Source of the DNA: Phascolomyces articulosus
Lineage: Eukaryota > Mucoromycota > Mucoromycetes > Mucorales > Lichtheimiaceae
Direction: 5' to 3'
DNA: 64,000 nucleotides
NCBI GenBank assembly: GCA_025677815.1
Contig: JAIXMP010000008.1
Location: forward strand, 186,001-250,000
Position numbers and translations under genes: made by a program. Below, piece by piece: positions 32,975-46,190 of the stretch; positions within the stretch are counted from its first letter, which is position 1; every line of letters begins with the position of its first letter. The notes below the pieces were generated by a model, which was given only the letters and a program-made list of their open reading frames with translations, ran no database searches and was not told the DNA's origin.

Positions 32975-34223
32975 TTATACACCAAGGTTCAAGAGCATAT
33001 TGGCACCGTTATTCTTGCCACTAGGCAAGTAAGTAACGTTACGAGAAGCAGCCAAGGTACCAGCAATTTCCTTGGAAGCTTCAATACGACGGAATTCAAC
33101 CAAACCTTCACCAGCCTTTTCCAAAGACTTGTTGATCAATTCAGCAGCGGTGGAGTCACCTTCGGCGCGAATGACAGCTGCTTGTTGTTCTTGTTCAGCA
33201 CGTTCGACAACAAATCGTGCACGTTCAGCTTCTTGTTGAGCAATTTGCTTTTGTTCGACAGCGTTGGTGAATTCACGACCGAATGTCATATGGGTCTATC
33301 GTGGATAATCATAATAATAAATAAGTCGATGATTAACACCAATTCAATCCATTTTCCCTTTTTCTTTATTCATTATCCCCGCGTCAGAAACAGATAATGA
33401 AAAAATCCAATATATCCATTGCTCCTCTTCCCACATCCATATCATTGACAAAACGCGTCATATCTGAATTGGTCCATAAAAAACATCACGCGTATATGTA
33501 GGCCTTTGCTTAAATTATACTAATGATAAAAACTTACAATAGAAACATCTTCCAAAGCAATGTTAAAATCCTTGGCACGCTTATACAAATCTTCACGAAT
33601 CTTAGCCGAAACAACTTCACGTTGAGTAATCAATTCACTGGCATCGAACTGAGCCACAATAGCCTTCAAAACTTCGTTACCAATAGAGGGCAAAACTCTT
33701 TCATCATAATCAAGACCCAAGTTTTGATAAATGACTGGCAATTGCTTGATATCAGGACGATGCAATACACGCAAAGTCAAACTAACCATTTGCATATCTA
33801 TAAATCAATTTTCATTTTGTTAACTTCCTCATATCCTTATTATTTATATAAAACACCTTAAAAATATACACATATGGTACTATACATTACCTTTGGAGCC
33901 AGTGGTAGTAGAAATGTTGCGAGGCTTGGTACGAACGTCAAAAAGAACAGCGCGTTGCAACCAAGGAACTAAAAAGTGGGTACCTTCACCACTAGAGACA
34001 GGCTTGACACCTTGAACACGATCGAAAATGACAGCGCGGTAACCACCTTGGACTATATTATATAAAGAACATTAATTGAAATCGATCAAAAAGAAAAAAA
34101 TGGAATGGATCATTATATAGAAATAGGATAATAATTACCATCGTACATGGCAGCTTGAGCACCACCCAATGCTAAACCTACAGGAATGGCATATTTTGCG
34201 ATCTTTTCAAGCACGGCGGCCAT
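32975..34223 (-). CDS. PHB1: Prohibitin-1, mitochondrial inner-membrane chaperone
   Basis: Four exons (34223-34139, 34052-33891, 33797-33538, 33295-32975) give 275 residues, the normal length. PHB1 and PHB2 form a ring in the mitochondrial inner membrane that supports protein stability and cristae. Seen: N-terminal hydrophobic anchor ([18 protein letters not shown]), then [76 protein letters not shown], and the coiled coil [21 protein letters not shown], ending in TYLPSGKNN...LLNLGV. All are typical of PHB1 rather than PHB2. Codons here are less AT-biased at third positions than in neighbours, consistent with high expression. Confidence 0.97.
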
Positions 34224-34707
34224 TTTGTATTGTTGTTTTTGTGTAAGTGTGGGAAAAGGGTATATCTACAGTATACGAAAAGACGGAGAATTTCAAGCCT
34301 TCCTCCTCTCATATCCCGCCTTTCTTGTTGCATGTTTTTTGACAGATTGCAAAATTTTTGTACATGGTTCTTGTTGCTTTTATTACTCCAAGTACAGCCT
34401 TGATTTTTCTACTTGAGCATGATGTTGTGACTATATCCATGATAAAAAGATATATGATTTTTGTATTGAGAAATAGATTGAATAGATAGAACAATATTTC
34501 TTAACTATTGGGAACAGCGTATTATTATTATTATTGCTTGTATTTTGGAAGAACTGGCACTATTGGCAAGTAAAGCCATCTGCATATGTAACACGTTGTC
34601 ACACCAACAAGCAAGAGGCTTGTAGCAAAAATATAAATATTTAGCATTTCAAGGTTACTCCCACTTCTTTTCTTTCTTTCCTCTTGAAACTACATCATCG
34701 ACCAACC

Positions 34708-34874
34708 ATGAATACTATCCTCACCGCCAATTTGCATCTATGGTTAGTTGACATCAATTCATATCAAAATTTGTCATATTAATATCGAGAATAGCAAGTA
34801 TACGTAAAAAGGAAGGTTATCATAAATTAATAGCAACGACTTTATTGGCACTAGAAGGATATAAGACCGGATGA
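34708..34874 (+). CDS. Possible 36-residue spliced mini-gene
   Basis: ATG 34708 follows a CT-rich leader (TTTTCTTTCTTTCC) and a TATA-like stretch near 34630. Exon 34708-34742 ends at G|GTTAGT and joins after CAAG to 34799-34874 in phase, giving MNTILTANLHLC and then IRKKEGYHKLIATTLLALEG. No homology recognised. It may be the start of a decayed gene or chance; the leader-like context is the main support. Confidence 0.25.
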
Positions 34875-37533
34875 TGATGATTTTAATAAACAGTCATCAT
34901 CGATAACTCCACCATTTAAGTGTACGCATTAATATAATTGTTTTATATATTTAAACAGTAGAAGTATCAGTAATGGTTAGTAGTGTCAAAAATCTCATTG
35001 ATTCAAACTAATTTTGTTTTTTTAGAAGAAAAAGTGCCATGAAATAAATAGCATTTGTTGAGAAGCCCCATCACAATCAATATATTAAAACCAGTTCCCT
35101 TTATTTGGTGTAAAAGAGAACCTGCTTTCATTATTATTTTTTTTGCTACGTATATATATAATGTTGTACAAAAAATTCAAATATTCAAGATTAGATACAA
35201 CTGGAACAACAATGGATAACCCCATTGGAGGCATGGCTATGGTTCTGATCCACCACGCAACTCCCCTAAAATTAATCAGTCCTTGACAAGAACAATGAAA
35301 ATATATATGCATAGAATATTCTGGATGTCTACATAGTAATCTACATACGGGGGAATGTTTGTGGTTTGAATCAATAAGATATACTAAAACCATGCGGTTA
35401 ATATAATACTTGCTATATATATTATTCCAATGTAACGTAGTAAATAGGGAATGACTTCGAACAAGGTCTGGAGCATGAGGACCTCGAACAATCAATCTTT
35501 ATATAGAGTGGGTTTCGCAAATCGAGAATATGAAAGAATCCATATTTATTAGTTTGGATATAGAAAAAAAGGTAACCTACTTTAAAAACAAAACACTCTC
35601 CAATAGAATATGCAGTTATTTACATCAATAATGCAGCCCACATTGTCGTAAAGGATAGGTTTGTAATAACCTCCAAATTCTTAGCTGTAATGAACTTTAG
35701 TGGTTTGATAATCGCAAAGAAAAGAAAGGCTAATAGATGGATCTCTAAAAAAAAATAATAATAATTTTTTGGATGTCTATAATGCTTTTATACTTTGCTA
35801 TATACTCAAGATATCACGCTAATATGTATAATAGTTTTATGGTTTTAGTATGTTGCGCCGTCACAATAAAAATATCTTCCAAGTCCTGTATGGAAACTCT
35901 CACACTCGTTTCCGACAAGTTCAATTGAAGGATCAGAGTACGGTGCGTACATTTCTACTGAGCGACAATAGTTTATAGAAGATCCCATTAAAATTTCTAG
36001 CTGTGTCCGTAACAAGATATTAGAAAATCCCATAATAACATATAACAAAAAAGTATTCCTGTGCTGGAACTACTTTATCTTTACCAGGTTAAATATAAAA
36101 AGATAGTATCCAATACCTTTAGTTCGAGGATCTCAACACAAGTTGATATATATACATACATCGTATAAAAGATTCAAAAGTAAGGATACAAAAGGGAATT
36201 TGGCAAAAAAAAAAAGCACTAAATCAATATTTTTGTTACTAACGTTTAACATATGATTTTGAATCTAGTACATTCTTATCAGACAGCCCGTTGGTAAATT
36301 TGACTACGATCTATCACAACTAGTGAAATTGTCACATTGGTTACAGCACGAAGGAAAAAACTCAAACGCAAGACATTAAGATTTTTAAACAACCTGGTGC
36401 TCCTCTATTCCGTTTATCGATTATCATTTTGTAGTTGGTGATTGTCCATTCATATTCACCCGATCTATTACACCACTTATGGCTTTGTGGGCAATTAAAG
36501 TCCAAACTTGACGACATTCTCTGTCTCCTGTATAAATCATTTTTTCAACAACAACGCTTCTGACCAAATAAAGTAGTGGCTAAAGCTATACTCCATATGT
36601 ATAAAATTCAGTCCCTCACTTTAGTTTTCTGTTTAGTTATCAAGTGGTCTAGTTTCTCCTATTATTTCTTATATGTCTTATTTTGTTTCTCATTTCATTT
36701 TATTTTTAAAAAAAACCTATAACCTGGGTCAATAAAGTATGGATCACCAAATAGTAGCGAAGCGCTTATTAATAAACCTATACAAAGTTTGAACCATATT
36801 ACATTCATAACTTAATAAAAAATACATGAATTCTTTTTCAATATTTTAATACATCTACTATAAATTACCTCATCAAAAGTTTTATCACATTACTTTGTTC
36901 TTTATTTGATATTATTAAAAAGCAGTAACTGACTGATATATATATAAATATATGGAAGTGATAAAGATGATCATGATTTATCGATTAATCATAGCATTAT
37001 ATAACTGAATTGTTTTTCATGAAATAAGCTTTCCTTATTATTATTATTGTAGTACACACCATGTTTTTCAAGTCGATTATCATACTCATCCCAGCTACTA
37101 TATAATAAATGACAACAAAATGGAGATATACCAATCCTTATGATATCATTTTTTTTTATTTAGGAACTAAAAATGTTGTACAAAGCGTTTTTGGTTTTGT
37201 TCCTCTGTCAACATTTTTAGTTTGGTATTTTATTACTGATATCCATAACAACAGATGAAAGAAAAGTTGAGTGAATTATTCCCTCTTTCAAAGAAAGAAT
37301 CTATTATAGGTCCATTATTATGCTTATCTTTATTAAGAATAATTTATGAGTGATTCATTATCACAATTGAAACCTTCTATTCCTGATTACCCCTTGAAAA
37401 ATGCAGGTTTTTTTTTTACTTTTGCCTAAATAGGCACTTAAAAAAAGAAAAAGCGCAGCCCTTGAGTACAAAAAATAAATTCTATCTTTGTGTCAAAAAC
37501 TTTTTTCTTTCACTTTTTTTCTTCCAAAAAGGC
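34875..37533. other. Gene-poor AT-rich region
   Basis: About 2.7 kb without a supported gene. Two minus-strand open frames stand out weakly: 35085-35495 with several Cys, and 35845-36048 (CRSVEMYAPYSDPSIELVGN...YFYCDGATY), which might be remains of small secreted proteins. The rest is AT-rich with no repeats or motifs that I recognise. The last 100 bases are the leader of the CANIN-like gene. Confidence 0.4.
35845..36048 (-). CDS. Small Cys-containing ORF, uncertain
   Basis: 67 codons on minus with an N-terminal semi-hydrophobic stretch (MLYVIMGFSNILL) and a less biased C-terminal half (SVEMYAPYSDPSIELVGNE, CESFHTGLGRYFYCDG) with three Cys. Composition is protein-like, unlike the surrounding DNA. 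No family recognised. Could be a piece of a larger spliced or decayed gene. Confidence 0.2.
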   Translation of the reverse strand: MLYVIMGFSNILLRTQLEILMGSSINYCRSVEMYAPYSDPSIELVGNECESFHTGLGRYFYCDGATY

Positions 37534-40500
37534 ATGTCAACTCTACAAATCCCTACACGAAGAAGCCGTCGTCTTCTAGACAAGGAAGAAAATGTACGAC
37601 CAGAAGAACAACCTACTCAGTCTTATTCAACGACCATTGCAACAACAAAACCAAAACCAAAACCGTTGGACACGCTTGTACTTAATAAACGACGACGTAT
37701 TGGTAATCGACAAAGAGATACTGAATTAGAAGCAGTATGTTATAAAAAAAAGAGGGTTTTATTTTCTTAATGCATGACATTCATTAGCATTTTAATAATC
37801 AATGAAAAAATACTATTTTATTAGGCGTTTGCAGCTTTGAATGACGAAACGTCTTACGATGACATTGTGTTTGATAAGGAGGAAGAAAAAAAAGAAGAAA
37901 ACCCCGTCGAACCACCTAATCTCGATTACCTTGACGAACAGACATTATTAGAGGACGACAATGCTGAAAAATCAGATAGTGATACTGAACAAATTTCATT
38001 GGAAGAAACAGCAAAACATGCTCGTGAATATTTAGAAGAAGACCTTTCAAACAAGTTCATCAAAGTATGTATTCATCTTTATGGGGCTGAAAAAAAAAAG
38101 AACGCGCCACCAAAAATCATACGCGTGCCATGTATAGAAACTAGCGTACATCATGAACTTTAAAATACTAAAAAGGAAAACGTGTATAGGTCATCTCAAA
38201 TACAAAGAATGCGCGTAAAGAGGAACCTCGGTATCGGTTTTTTAAGAAGAAATGTACGGTAAGTTTTTTTTTCTTTTGTTTTACACGTCATGTAACCGTG
38301 AATAGAACAAGAGCAAGGTTGAAGAGGGAGGGAGGATGATTCTATACGAATGGGCAAAAAAAAGGACAAAATCGGGTTGATATGGACAATAATAAATAAA
38401 TAAATACGTAAATCATATAGTTACCGGATCCTTTGTTGTTGGAAGATGGATTAGCGGGTGCAGATACTGAAAAGGAGAATTATATATTTGAATTATCATC
38501 ATGTAAGAAGATGTTCCTAGTATGTTTGAAGGTTATAGAAAGAGAAAAAAGGAAGAAGAGAATATTGATTTAAAAATACCCATTTTTTAATTTGATGCGG
38601 TTGGGAATAGCATATGAAGGTCGAAAGTTTTTACTTTCTTCTGGTGCTTTATTGCACTGGCATCGAAAAAATTGGCCTTGTCCACATTCCATCTATCAAT
38701 GGCTCTTTGAAATTGGTAAGTTTATACTGCAGTTATATTCTTATATTAGACCATATTGTTATTTACATATAATTTTTTTTTATCTAGTTGCATTTGAACC
38801 TGACAAATTTGTTTCCAAGCATGCCTATTCAACACTTGAATCATTGTGGGCAAACTTGGTGAGTTCATATAAAGCTTTTTTTTTCATTTTGAAGCTAAGT
38901 AAAGAAAAAGAGAGAAGATGATCTAATGTCGATCGTATTCACACAACTTTTAGGGTCCTGAACGTGCACCTTATCAAAAACCAATATCAGGAAAACGTAA
39001 TACCAATCGATATATTGATGTGGCATCTTTTCGATGTATCTTGGCAAGCTATGGTGCAGTCAAGACAGAATTGGAAGATTCAAATACTGAAAATAGTTTA
39101 ACTCAAATGTCAGAAGATTGGTCTGAAAACGTTACTGGAGATCAACATATACCATTGGAACAATTCTCTTCTGCGCTTCGTTTATTTGGATATTCAATTC
39201 GTTCATGGTAAGGAGAAGGGAAAAAAATGAAATAAGGTGATTTTTATTATTTTGGAATATTAATATCATTTTTTATAGGCCTGTTGTGTATTCGACGGAT
39301 GATATCAAATACATAGTTCGTATATTATTACAAATTCGATTGGATCGAGTGGGTGATTATATAGCACGTGATGTTGAAAATACGATTGAATCTACATTAT
39401 CAGCTTTGGACGATGGGACATGGAAAACTGAGGTAAAATATCTAAAAGTTTTATAGGATACAAAAAAAAAATGGATAGTGCAAAAGTTAGATCCTTATTC
39501 AAATGTATGCTTAGTTACGTGATTTGGCAGCCAATCTCGTCAATCGTTTCCCAACAACACAATTACAAACACAAATCACCAAGGCAATGAAACCAACCTA
39601 TGAACGATGTGCCTATTTGAAACGTATGATAGCTGTTACTTCATTGAATTTGGCACTTGAAGTCGCTTTATCCAAAATTAAACCTGAAATTCCAACAGAA
39701 AAACCACGACCACAACAACCGAATCAACAACCACAACCACAACATCCAGAATCTGAATCTGAATTAGAACCAGAACCAGAGCCTCAACAGCAGCAACACA
39801 CTGCATCACCTCATATTATGACCGCATCCAATGTTATTAGAGCTCCTGGAGACTCACCTTCATCATCGTCGAATTATACGACACCGGAAAGTTCACCTGG
39901 TCGTCGAGAAAGTATAACTGAAACCAAACATGAAGTTGAAAACCATGACAATGGTAACAATAATAACAATAATGGTAACATGGATGTGGACATGGGTTCA
40001 GAAAACAGTAATACTGCCACTATGCTAAGACAAGCTTCGTTTCTTTCTGATGCCATGTCACTTGATGAAGAATATAAATCCGCAGCAAGTAGTTTGGGTA
40101 CGACACCATCAAACAGCAACAATTTTTCTGTTTCTAACGTATCTACCACTTCGATTACTATCGCAGAAAAACCACAACAAACATCATCACAAGAAAATAC
40201 AATGAGCACACCTATGCCAACACCTCCTCCTCCAATTTATGCCCAAGCTCCTTCAGATAAAAAAGTCTTGACACAACTATTAGACACTATCAAGAACAAA
40301 CATAGCATATTCAAAATTCGTGATCCAAATTTGAATTATGATGACGTATTAAATCAAGTGACGTTGTTGGCTGAGGCAATTGGTGCAAATGAGGCTGAAA
40401 TGGTTAAGGAGAAGGTAAGATAGTCTAGCCAAAGGGAATGGCCATGAATTTGATTGCTGGAAAATGATGAAATCAATGATGTGTATTAATCGATAGATGT

Positions 40501-40863
40501 TACAGGTTATTGTATGGGAGATTATTTCGGAATTACAACAATTGAATCGACGGATAGGTAAATATTTGTGTATGGGAGGATGATAATTGGAATAGGCTTA
40601 TAGATAGTAGAAAGCTGACAGACACCTGCTTTCTATTATTTTATTTTTTTTGTTAGGTGGTGGTCTTGGATCATATTCAAGGACAAAGGTAGGTTTTTTT
40701 TTCTGTGTGAAAAAAAGGATAGTAGTAAAATAAGCTTTTTTTTCTCACGACAGATATTTAAAATGGTAAATAGGCAAACGAAGCTGTACAAAGATTATGG
40801 ACACGATTAGCATACATGAAAGGACGAGATGATACAATGGCCTATGAAGATCATGTTGCATAA
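37534..40863 (+). CDS. Large nuclear-type protein, CANIN (SMC6/NSE5-interacting)-like
   Basis: Twelve exons (37534-37734, 37825-38064, 38190-38258, 38421-38502, 38611-38715, 38788-38858, 38954-39207, 39279-39432, 39515-40414, 40506-40557, 40657-40688, 40774-40863) close in phase to 749 residues. The border between exons 4 and 5 is the weakest: LMRLGIA just before 38611 also looks coding. N-terminus is basic then acidic (RRSRRLLDKEE, SDSDTEQ). The middle part (WPCPHSIYQWLFEI ... EPDKFVSKHAYSTLESLWANL ... DVASFRCILASYGA) resembles the 'coiled-coil SMC6 and NSE5 interacting' domain of FAM178/SLF2 proteins, which aid the SMC5/6 complex in DNA repair. A Pro/Gln/Ser-rich insert splits the C-terminal helical part. 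Domain assignment is from memory of the pattern and is tentative; the gene structure is more secure than the name. Confidence 0.55.
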
Positions 40864-41434
40864 ATAAAAAAAATCTGTATACCATCAAGTTCAAAAAGAA
40901 ATATTGGTTCAACAAAGAAAGCTTGTTATCATGAGCGATTACACGCATTTTTTTTGTTACTACGTAATGCGTTTAAAAAATCCTTTTTTTTTGTAAAACC
41001 ATAACGATATATATCATTACCTAAAACAGTGAAACTCAAGATAAAGACATTCTCATATAAATTATCAGGATAAGAAGGTATTTTAAAAAGATAGGTATAT
41101 TATAGCATGTCTTATTCATCCTTTTATTCCAAAGAAACATGAAATAAATGTTTCAAAATGAGTGAATGAATTGACTTTTAGGTTATTTTTCAATAAAAGA
41201 CGAACTAACCAAATAAACGTTTCAGGAACCCTTTTGTTCATGGAATTGATTTGTTGAATCGATCAGATTAGTACAAAAAATGACGTTGAAATCCCATAGT
41301 TTTTGTATCTTTGCGTAACATTCGTTGGTCGGATAGTGAAAAGGGTTTCTGCATTGAAGAAAAAAAGATATCTTAGATGGTGGTTGGCGGATGTTCTTTT
41401 TTCGTATCTTTTTTTTTTCAAATAACCTAAGTCA
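40864..41434. other. Intergenic region, promoter of the Rab gene
   Basis: 571 AT-rich bases between co-directional genes. T-rich on plus towards the Rab start (TTTTTTTTTCAAATAACC at about 41410). No other feature. Confidence 0.5.
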
Positions 41435-42543
41435 ATGGTGAGAATTCAAATGTTCCCTTTCTCTTTAGTTTTTTTTTCAGTTTATTCATCGAGACCGATA
41501 TATAATATGCATGACACTAAATATTACAATAATGAATACCCTTATTTTTAGAGTGAAGTAAAAGAGTATCTTTATAAAATCCTAGTTGTTGGTGACCTAG
41601 GAACAGGAAAAACGAGTATTATCCGACGATATGTACATAATATTTTCTCAAGCAACTATAAATCTACGGTAGGCTTTCTCATTCCATTGTTCAAATAAAA
41701 ACATATAAAGAACCTCATTGTGTTGTATATTCATAAGATTATCACCATGATTTCGTTTTTGGAATGAGGATTTAAAAAATTATACGTACTTTTTTTTTAA
41801 AAAAAAAACTCACGCAGTGTTTCGCATTCTTTATACTTAACGTTCATGGTATTCATAGATCGGAGTTGACTTTGCCCTAAAAGTGATTCAGTGGTCTCCA
41901 GATATCATTGTAAGATTACAATTGTGGGATATTGCAGGACAAGAACGATTTGGAAATATGACCCGTGTGTATTACAAAGAAGCATTGGGTGCTTTTGTAG
42001 TGTGTGATGTCACCCGACAATCTACATTTGAAGGTGTCACCAAATGGAAAGATGATATTGATCAAAAAGTCAATTTACCAAATGCTTGGGGTGGTGGTAG
42101 AATTCCTGTTGTTTTGTTAGCGAATAAGGTAATCTACATTTCTTTACATTGTACAAACGAAGCGAAGATAGATCGAGGTGGAAGGAACACAGATAACTTA
42201 CTAATATCATATGATAGAGTGACTTGGTAAATGAAGGACATGGGCAGCATGTTAACCCTGTAGAAATGGATGAATTATGTGAAAAGCATGGATTTATAAA
42301 ATGGTATGTGTAATTTTTTATTCTATTATATTTGCAGAAAATATGTTAATGTTCAAATATCATCATAGGTTCGAAACTTCAGCAAAAGATAATACCAATA
42401 TTGATGACGCAGCCCGTTTCCTTATTCAATCTATCCTTAGCATTGAAGAAGAACATGGATCACCTGATATGGGTGATGATGATAGTGAAAGAATTCACAT
42501 TGATGATAACAAGAGTAACAGTGGCAGTGGTGGATGTTGTTAA
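41435..42543 (+). CDS. Rab32/38-type small GTPase
   Basis: Exons 41435-41437, 41552-41668, 41859-42128, 42218-42303 and 42369-42543 give 216 residues. The first coding exon is only the ATG, spliced at ATG|GTGAGA to AGTGAAGTA (SEVKEYLYKILVVG). GTPase motifs: P-loop GDLGTGKT (15-22), WDIAGQER (63-70), NKSD (129-132), ETSAK. WDIAGQE with Ile, the IGVDFALK segment and the inserted text near NLPNAWGGGRIP mark the Rab32/38 group. The C-terminus ends in Gly-Gly-Cys-Cys, a double geranylgeranylation signal. Rab32/38 act in traffic to lysosome-related or vacuolar compartments. The syntaxin gene follows on the same strand. Confidence 0.93.
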
Positions 42544-43586
42544 AAAGCAAAAAGATGGTTTATTTGGGAAATTGTATAAAAAAGTCGTGTTCTTGTAAAG
42601 CCATATCATACTTATTACCCATTCCCACACACCTTCTCTCTTCCTTTAATAACGATTCTTATTTCTTTTTGAGTTGTATATGTGATTCGCACATTCTCTT
42701 CCCCGTATTTTATATAAGTTTGTGTCATGTATGTATATATTATATAGGGTAGCAGTGGTAGCAGTAACTAGTAGTATAGTTAGTAAGTTACCAAAATCTT
42801 GAATTATATATTTGTGTGAAAAAAGGATGGTTGATATTTATAAATATTGTTTTGATTTGAAAGCTACTACGTATAATAGAATGATTATATATATTTGGGT
42901 TCTTAATGATGATTTTCTTTTACAATATATATATATCCCAAAACATGGATATTTCCGCTGTTGTTTAATTAAAAAAAAAAGGTGCCAAGATAATTCAAAT
43001 GCTTATATACAACATTGATATTATAACATGAAAAAGTTTTTTATTTGTACAATAAAACAAAAAGAAACAAGAAAAAAAAAGGGAATGAGATTAATCCATC
43101 ATCATCATATTAATCGACCATATTTGTTTAAATACGTACGGTGTCGCATTTTTATAAATTTATTCAAGCTTCCTCTGTATACTTTTTTTTTATTCCTCCT
43201 TGGATGGTCATCATCCATCATTGTTATCAAAGTTATAAAGAAACTAAAAATACTACTCATAACATCTTTTATTACCGAATACATTTTGATCATTACAGAT
43301 GAAGAATATATACTTTATTCTTGGTATTCAAAAATTACTGGATTTATAAATTTCAAGTTTATATCAACATTTTATATATTAAGCAGTCAACCAACACACT
43401 GTCTGCACCTCTCCCCCCCTGATGATATTCATCATTTTAGTTCAACATATTAAACAACAATACAAACCATCAGTTCGTATCCTAATTATTTATAATGGGT
43501 TTTACCTGATCATGCCAAATTCCTTTTCCTCTTCTTTTAGTGTACGCGTCGGTTCTTATCCAACCCTTTTATTTAAATAGCTATTC
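42544..43586. other. Intergenic region between Rab and syntaxin genes
   Basis: 1.04 kb, AT-rich. The 141-codon plus frame at 43028-43453 is Lys/Ile/Phe-rich without a leader or domain and overlaps an equally weak minus frame; I do not call either. Final 150 bases include a T-rich leader of the syntaxin gene. Confidence 0.5.
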
Positions 43587-45620
43587 ATGTCCTATTCTTT
43601 CAGTAGAGATCGTACAGCAGAATTAAGAGTAAATATACAATGGATCCCTTTAGGACTGTTTCTTTTTCACTTCATCCTCTTTATAACTTGCTTTTTTTTG
43701 GTACCTTATATATAATCCAATATATAGGGTGATGGTGATAATTTAGGTGTAGGTCGAGGAGAAAGTAGAAGGGATAGGTAATGAATATTAATCGTTCTCA
43801 TCGTTACCGATTGTTTGATGGTGGAAAAAAATACTTACGATCTTTTTTATAGTGAAGAATTTGGACCTCGTCGAACACCTACTGGATATCGTTCAGCTCA
43901 GCAACAACAACCACAACAACCACTACATTCCTATAGACCACAAATCTCCAACACTACAGTGACTCCATTTGACAATGACGATGATGATTATAAAGAATTT
44001 GGTCAAACAAGAGATGATTCTTATGATCGTCAACATGAAGCTATTGAAATGCAACCTACAGAACAACGTAGCACACGACAACGACCACCACCAGATTTAC
44101 AAAATATGGACGGATTTTTTCATGAAGTAAAAAAAAGCTCCTTTTGTTATATATATATTATTAATAAGAATGGATGGTAATTTATTTATATATAGGTGGA
44201 TAGTTTAAAGAATGATATTTCTACAGTCAGTGATAATGTAGATAGGATAGAAAGGTTACATACATCAGCATTAGTTAGCTTTAATGAACACCAATCACGA
44301 CAAATATCAAAAGATTTGGCACAAATTAAACGGCAAACACAAGCACAAAATCTTGAATTAAAAGATAGAATCAAAGGTAAAATAATGGATTAAAAAGAGC
44401 TCTTTGGAATATTATTCTTTTTTTTGATGTGGAAATTTTGTATATTAGCTCTCGAAGCCTCCAATGCGCGTTATGGAAAAGATTCAGATGCACAAATTCG
44501 ACGATCTCAGGTATAAAAACAAAAACCAAAGGGTTGGGATTTTTTTATGCAAGCGTATGGACGGATAGATGGATTGACATTAATATCCCAATCAAAATAA
44601 AAACCAGAGTGCTGCTTTACGAAAACGATTTTTGGAAACTATTCAAAGATATCAGGATGTAGAACGTACCTATGAGCAAAAATATCGTCAGCGAGTTGAA
44701 CGGCAGATTAGAATTGGTAAAAATGGACACATTTCTCCTTTATCCCAAAGAATATTTTCACTCATATCTACTAAAAGGGTTAGTCCATCTCTAATATATA
44801 TAAATGTAAAAAAAAAAAGTCAAACCGGATGCAACACAAGATGAAGTAGATCGATTTATTGATTCAGATGATTCTCCTCAAGTTTTTGCACAATCGGTAA
44901 ATTTTAGAAAAAAAAATTCCTTTGCTTCGTCATAAATTGAACCAGGGACCTAAAAAATTAATCTTGTATATGTATTTTCTAAAAGTTAATGCATGCTACT
45001 CGTACAAACCAAGCCCGAGCTGTTTTATCAGAAGTACAAACGCGCCATGATGATATTAAACGCATTGAAAAGACTATTACGGTAAAAAAAAAAAAAAAAA
45101 AACTATTTTCTTCTTTTGTCCTATTGATCATGATATGTATAAATTCCTATGTATCTTTTTTTAATACCCTTCCACCATCAGGAACTTCATCAATTATTTA
45201 TGGACATGTCAATGCTTGTTGAACAACAAGGTGAAGTACTTACAAGTGCTGAAAATAATGCAGACCAAACAGTGGGTCAATTGAAGGAAGGAAATAGTAT
45301 GATTGCGAAGGCAATTCTAAGTGCAAAAGCAACTCGGCATGTAAGTCGACTTCTTTCTTTTTGGTTACAGAATTCCTCAAAAATTCTAAATTTATATGTA
45401 TTTTTCAATATTATAACTTCTATAGAAAAAATGGTGCTGTTTATTTCTTACCATTGCCATTTGTGTTATGATTGCAATCTTAGTCTGGTGGTTTGGATTT
45501 GGTCATCCGGTAAGAACTTTTGTTCTGATTATGGTCATTAACTTTCAAGAGAGACTTTCTAATTATAACATGGTATCCATTTTGTTTTAGGGTGTTGGAG
45601 ACAATAATAGCAGTAATTAA
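43587..45620 (+). CDS. SSO1: Plasma-membrane syntaxin (Sso1-type t-SNARE)
   Basis: Eleven exons (43587-43628, 43728-43777, 43853-44126, 44196-44376, 44449-44510, 44608-44716, 44820-44896, 44986-45081, 45182-45340, 45426-45509, 45591-45620) close in phase to 387 residues. Qa-SNARE for exocytosis. Order: disordered Gln/Asp-rich N-terminus; Habc three-helix domain from VDSLKNDISTVSDNVDRIE through RYQDVERTYEQKYRQRVERQ; SNARE helix with LSEVQTRHDDIKRIEKTITELHQLFMDM, where the Gln after ELH is at the ionic-layer position; and a C-terminal anchor (FLTIAICVMIAILVWWFGFG) next to KKWCC. A 10-residue tail (GVGDNNSSN) comes from the last exon. The N-terminal extension is longer than in yeast Sso1 (290 residues). 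Confidence 0.93.
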
Positions 45621-46190
45621 TGATTTTATTAATAATTTATCCTTTTTAACATTTAAAGAACTACATATATTGTTTTTATACATATCTTTTTTTATTTATA
45701 TAATATTTAACAAAATGCATTTACACGTACTCAACTAATAGTAATAATATCGTATGATTAAAAGAAATTCACAAACCCAATGTCTTTATTCTGACGTGTT
45801 TTTGGAAGGACACTTATCGATCATTTGACACTATACTGTAGCAATTTCAGGATTATGTATCATCATCATGTCAGAACCCATATAGCTAGAAATAGTTGCA
45901 TGAATGAATGAATCCAACGTATCATCGGAATAACTTTCGACATTATCTTCTACATCATGTTGCATTATATAATAATACGTATAAATTCGCATAAATAATG
46001 AGTGAAATAAAAATAAATTATTTATTGATTTATAGCCTCATCCATCACTTATAGTTATGGATTACTGATAGGGTTTGACCTATTATAAATATACTATTTA
46101 ATGTAGACCATCCAATGCTATTGGGGCATTGTTTGGATTCTTCTATGGTTTCTTATGAAACATATTCTGTTTACCGCCGTCTTTCACTGA
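45621..46190. other. Convergent 3' flank
   Basis: 570 AT-rich bases between the syntaxin and AMP deaminase 3' ends. No gene or repeat recognised. Confidence 0.5.

Noticed and set aside
43028..43453. 141-codon plus frame between Rab and syntaxin
   Set aside because: Lys/Ile/Phe-rich, overlaps a similar minus frame, no leader or domain.
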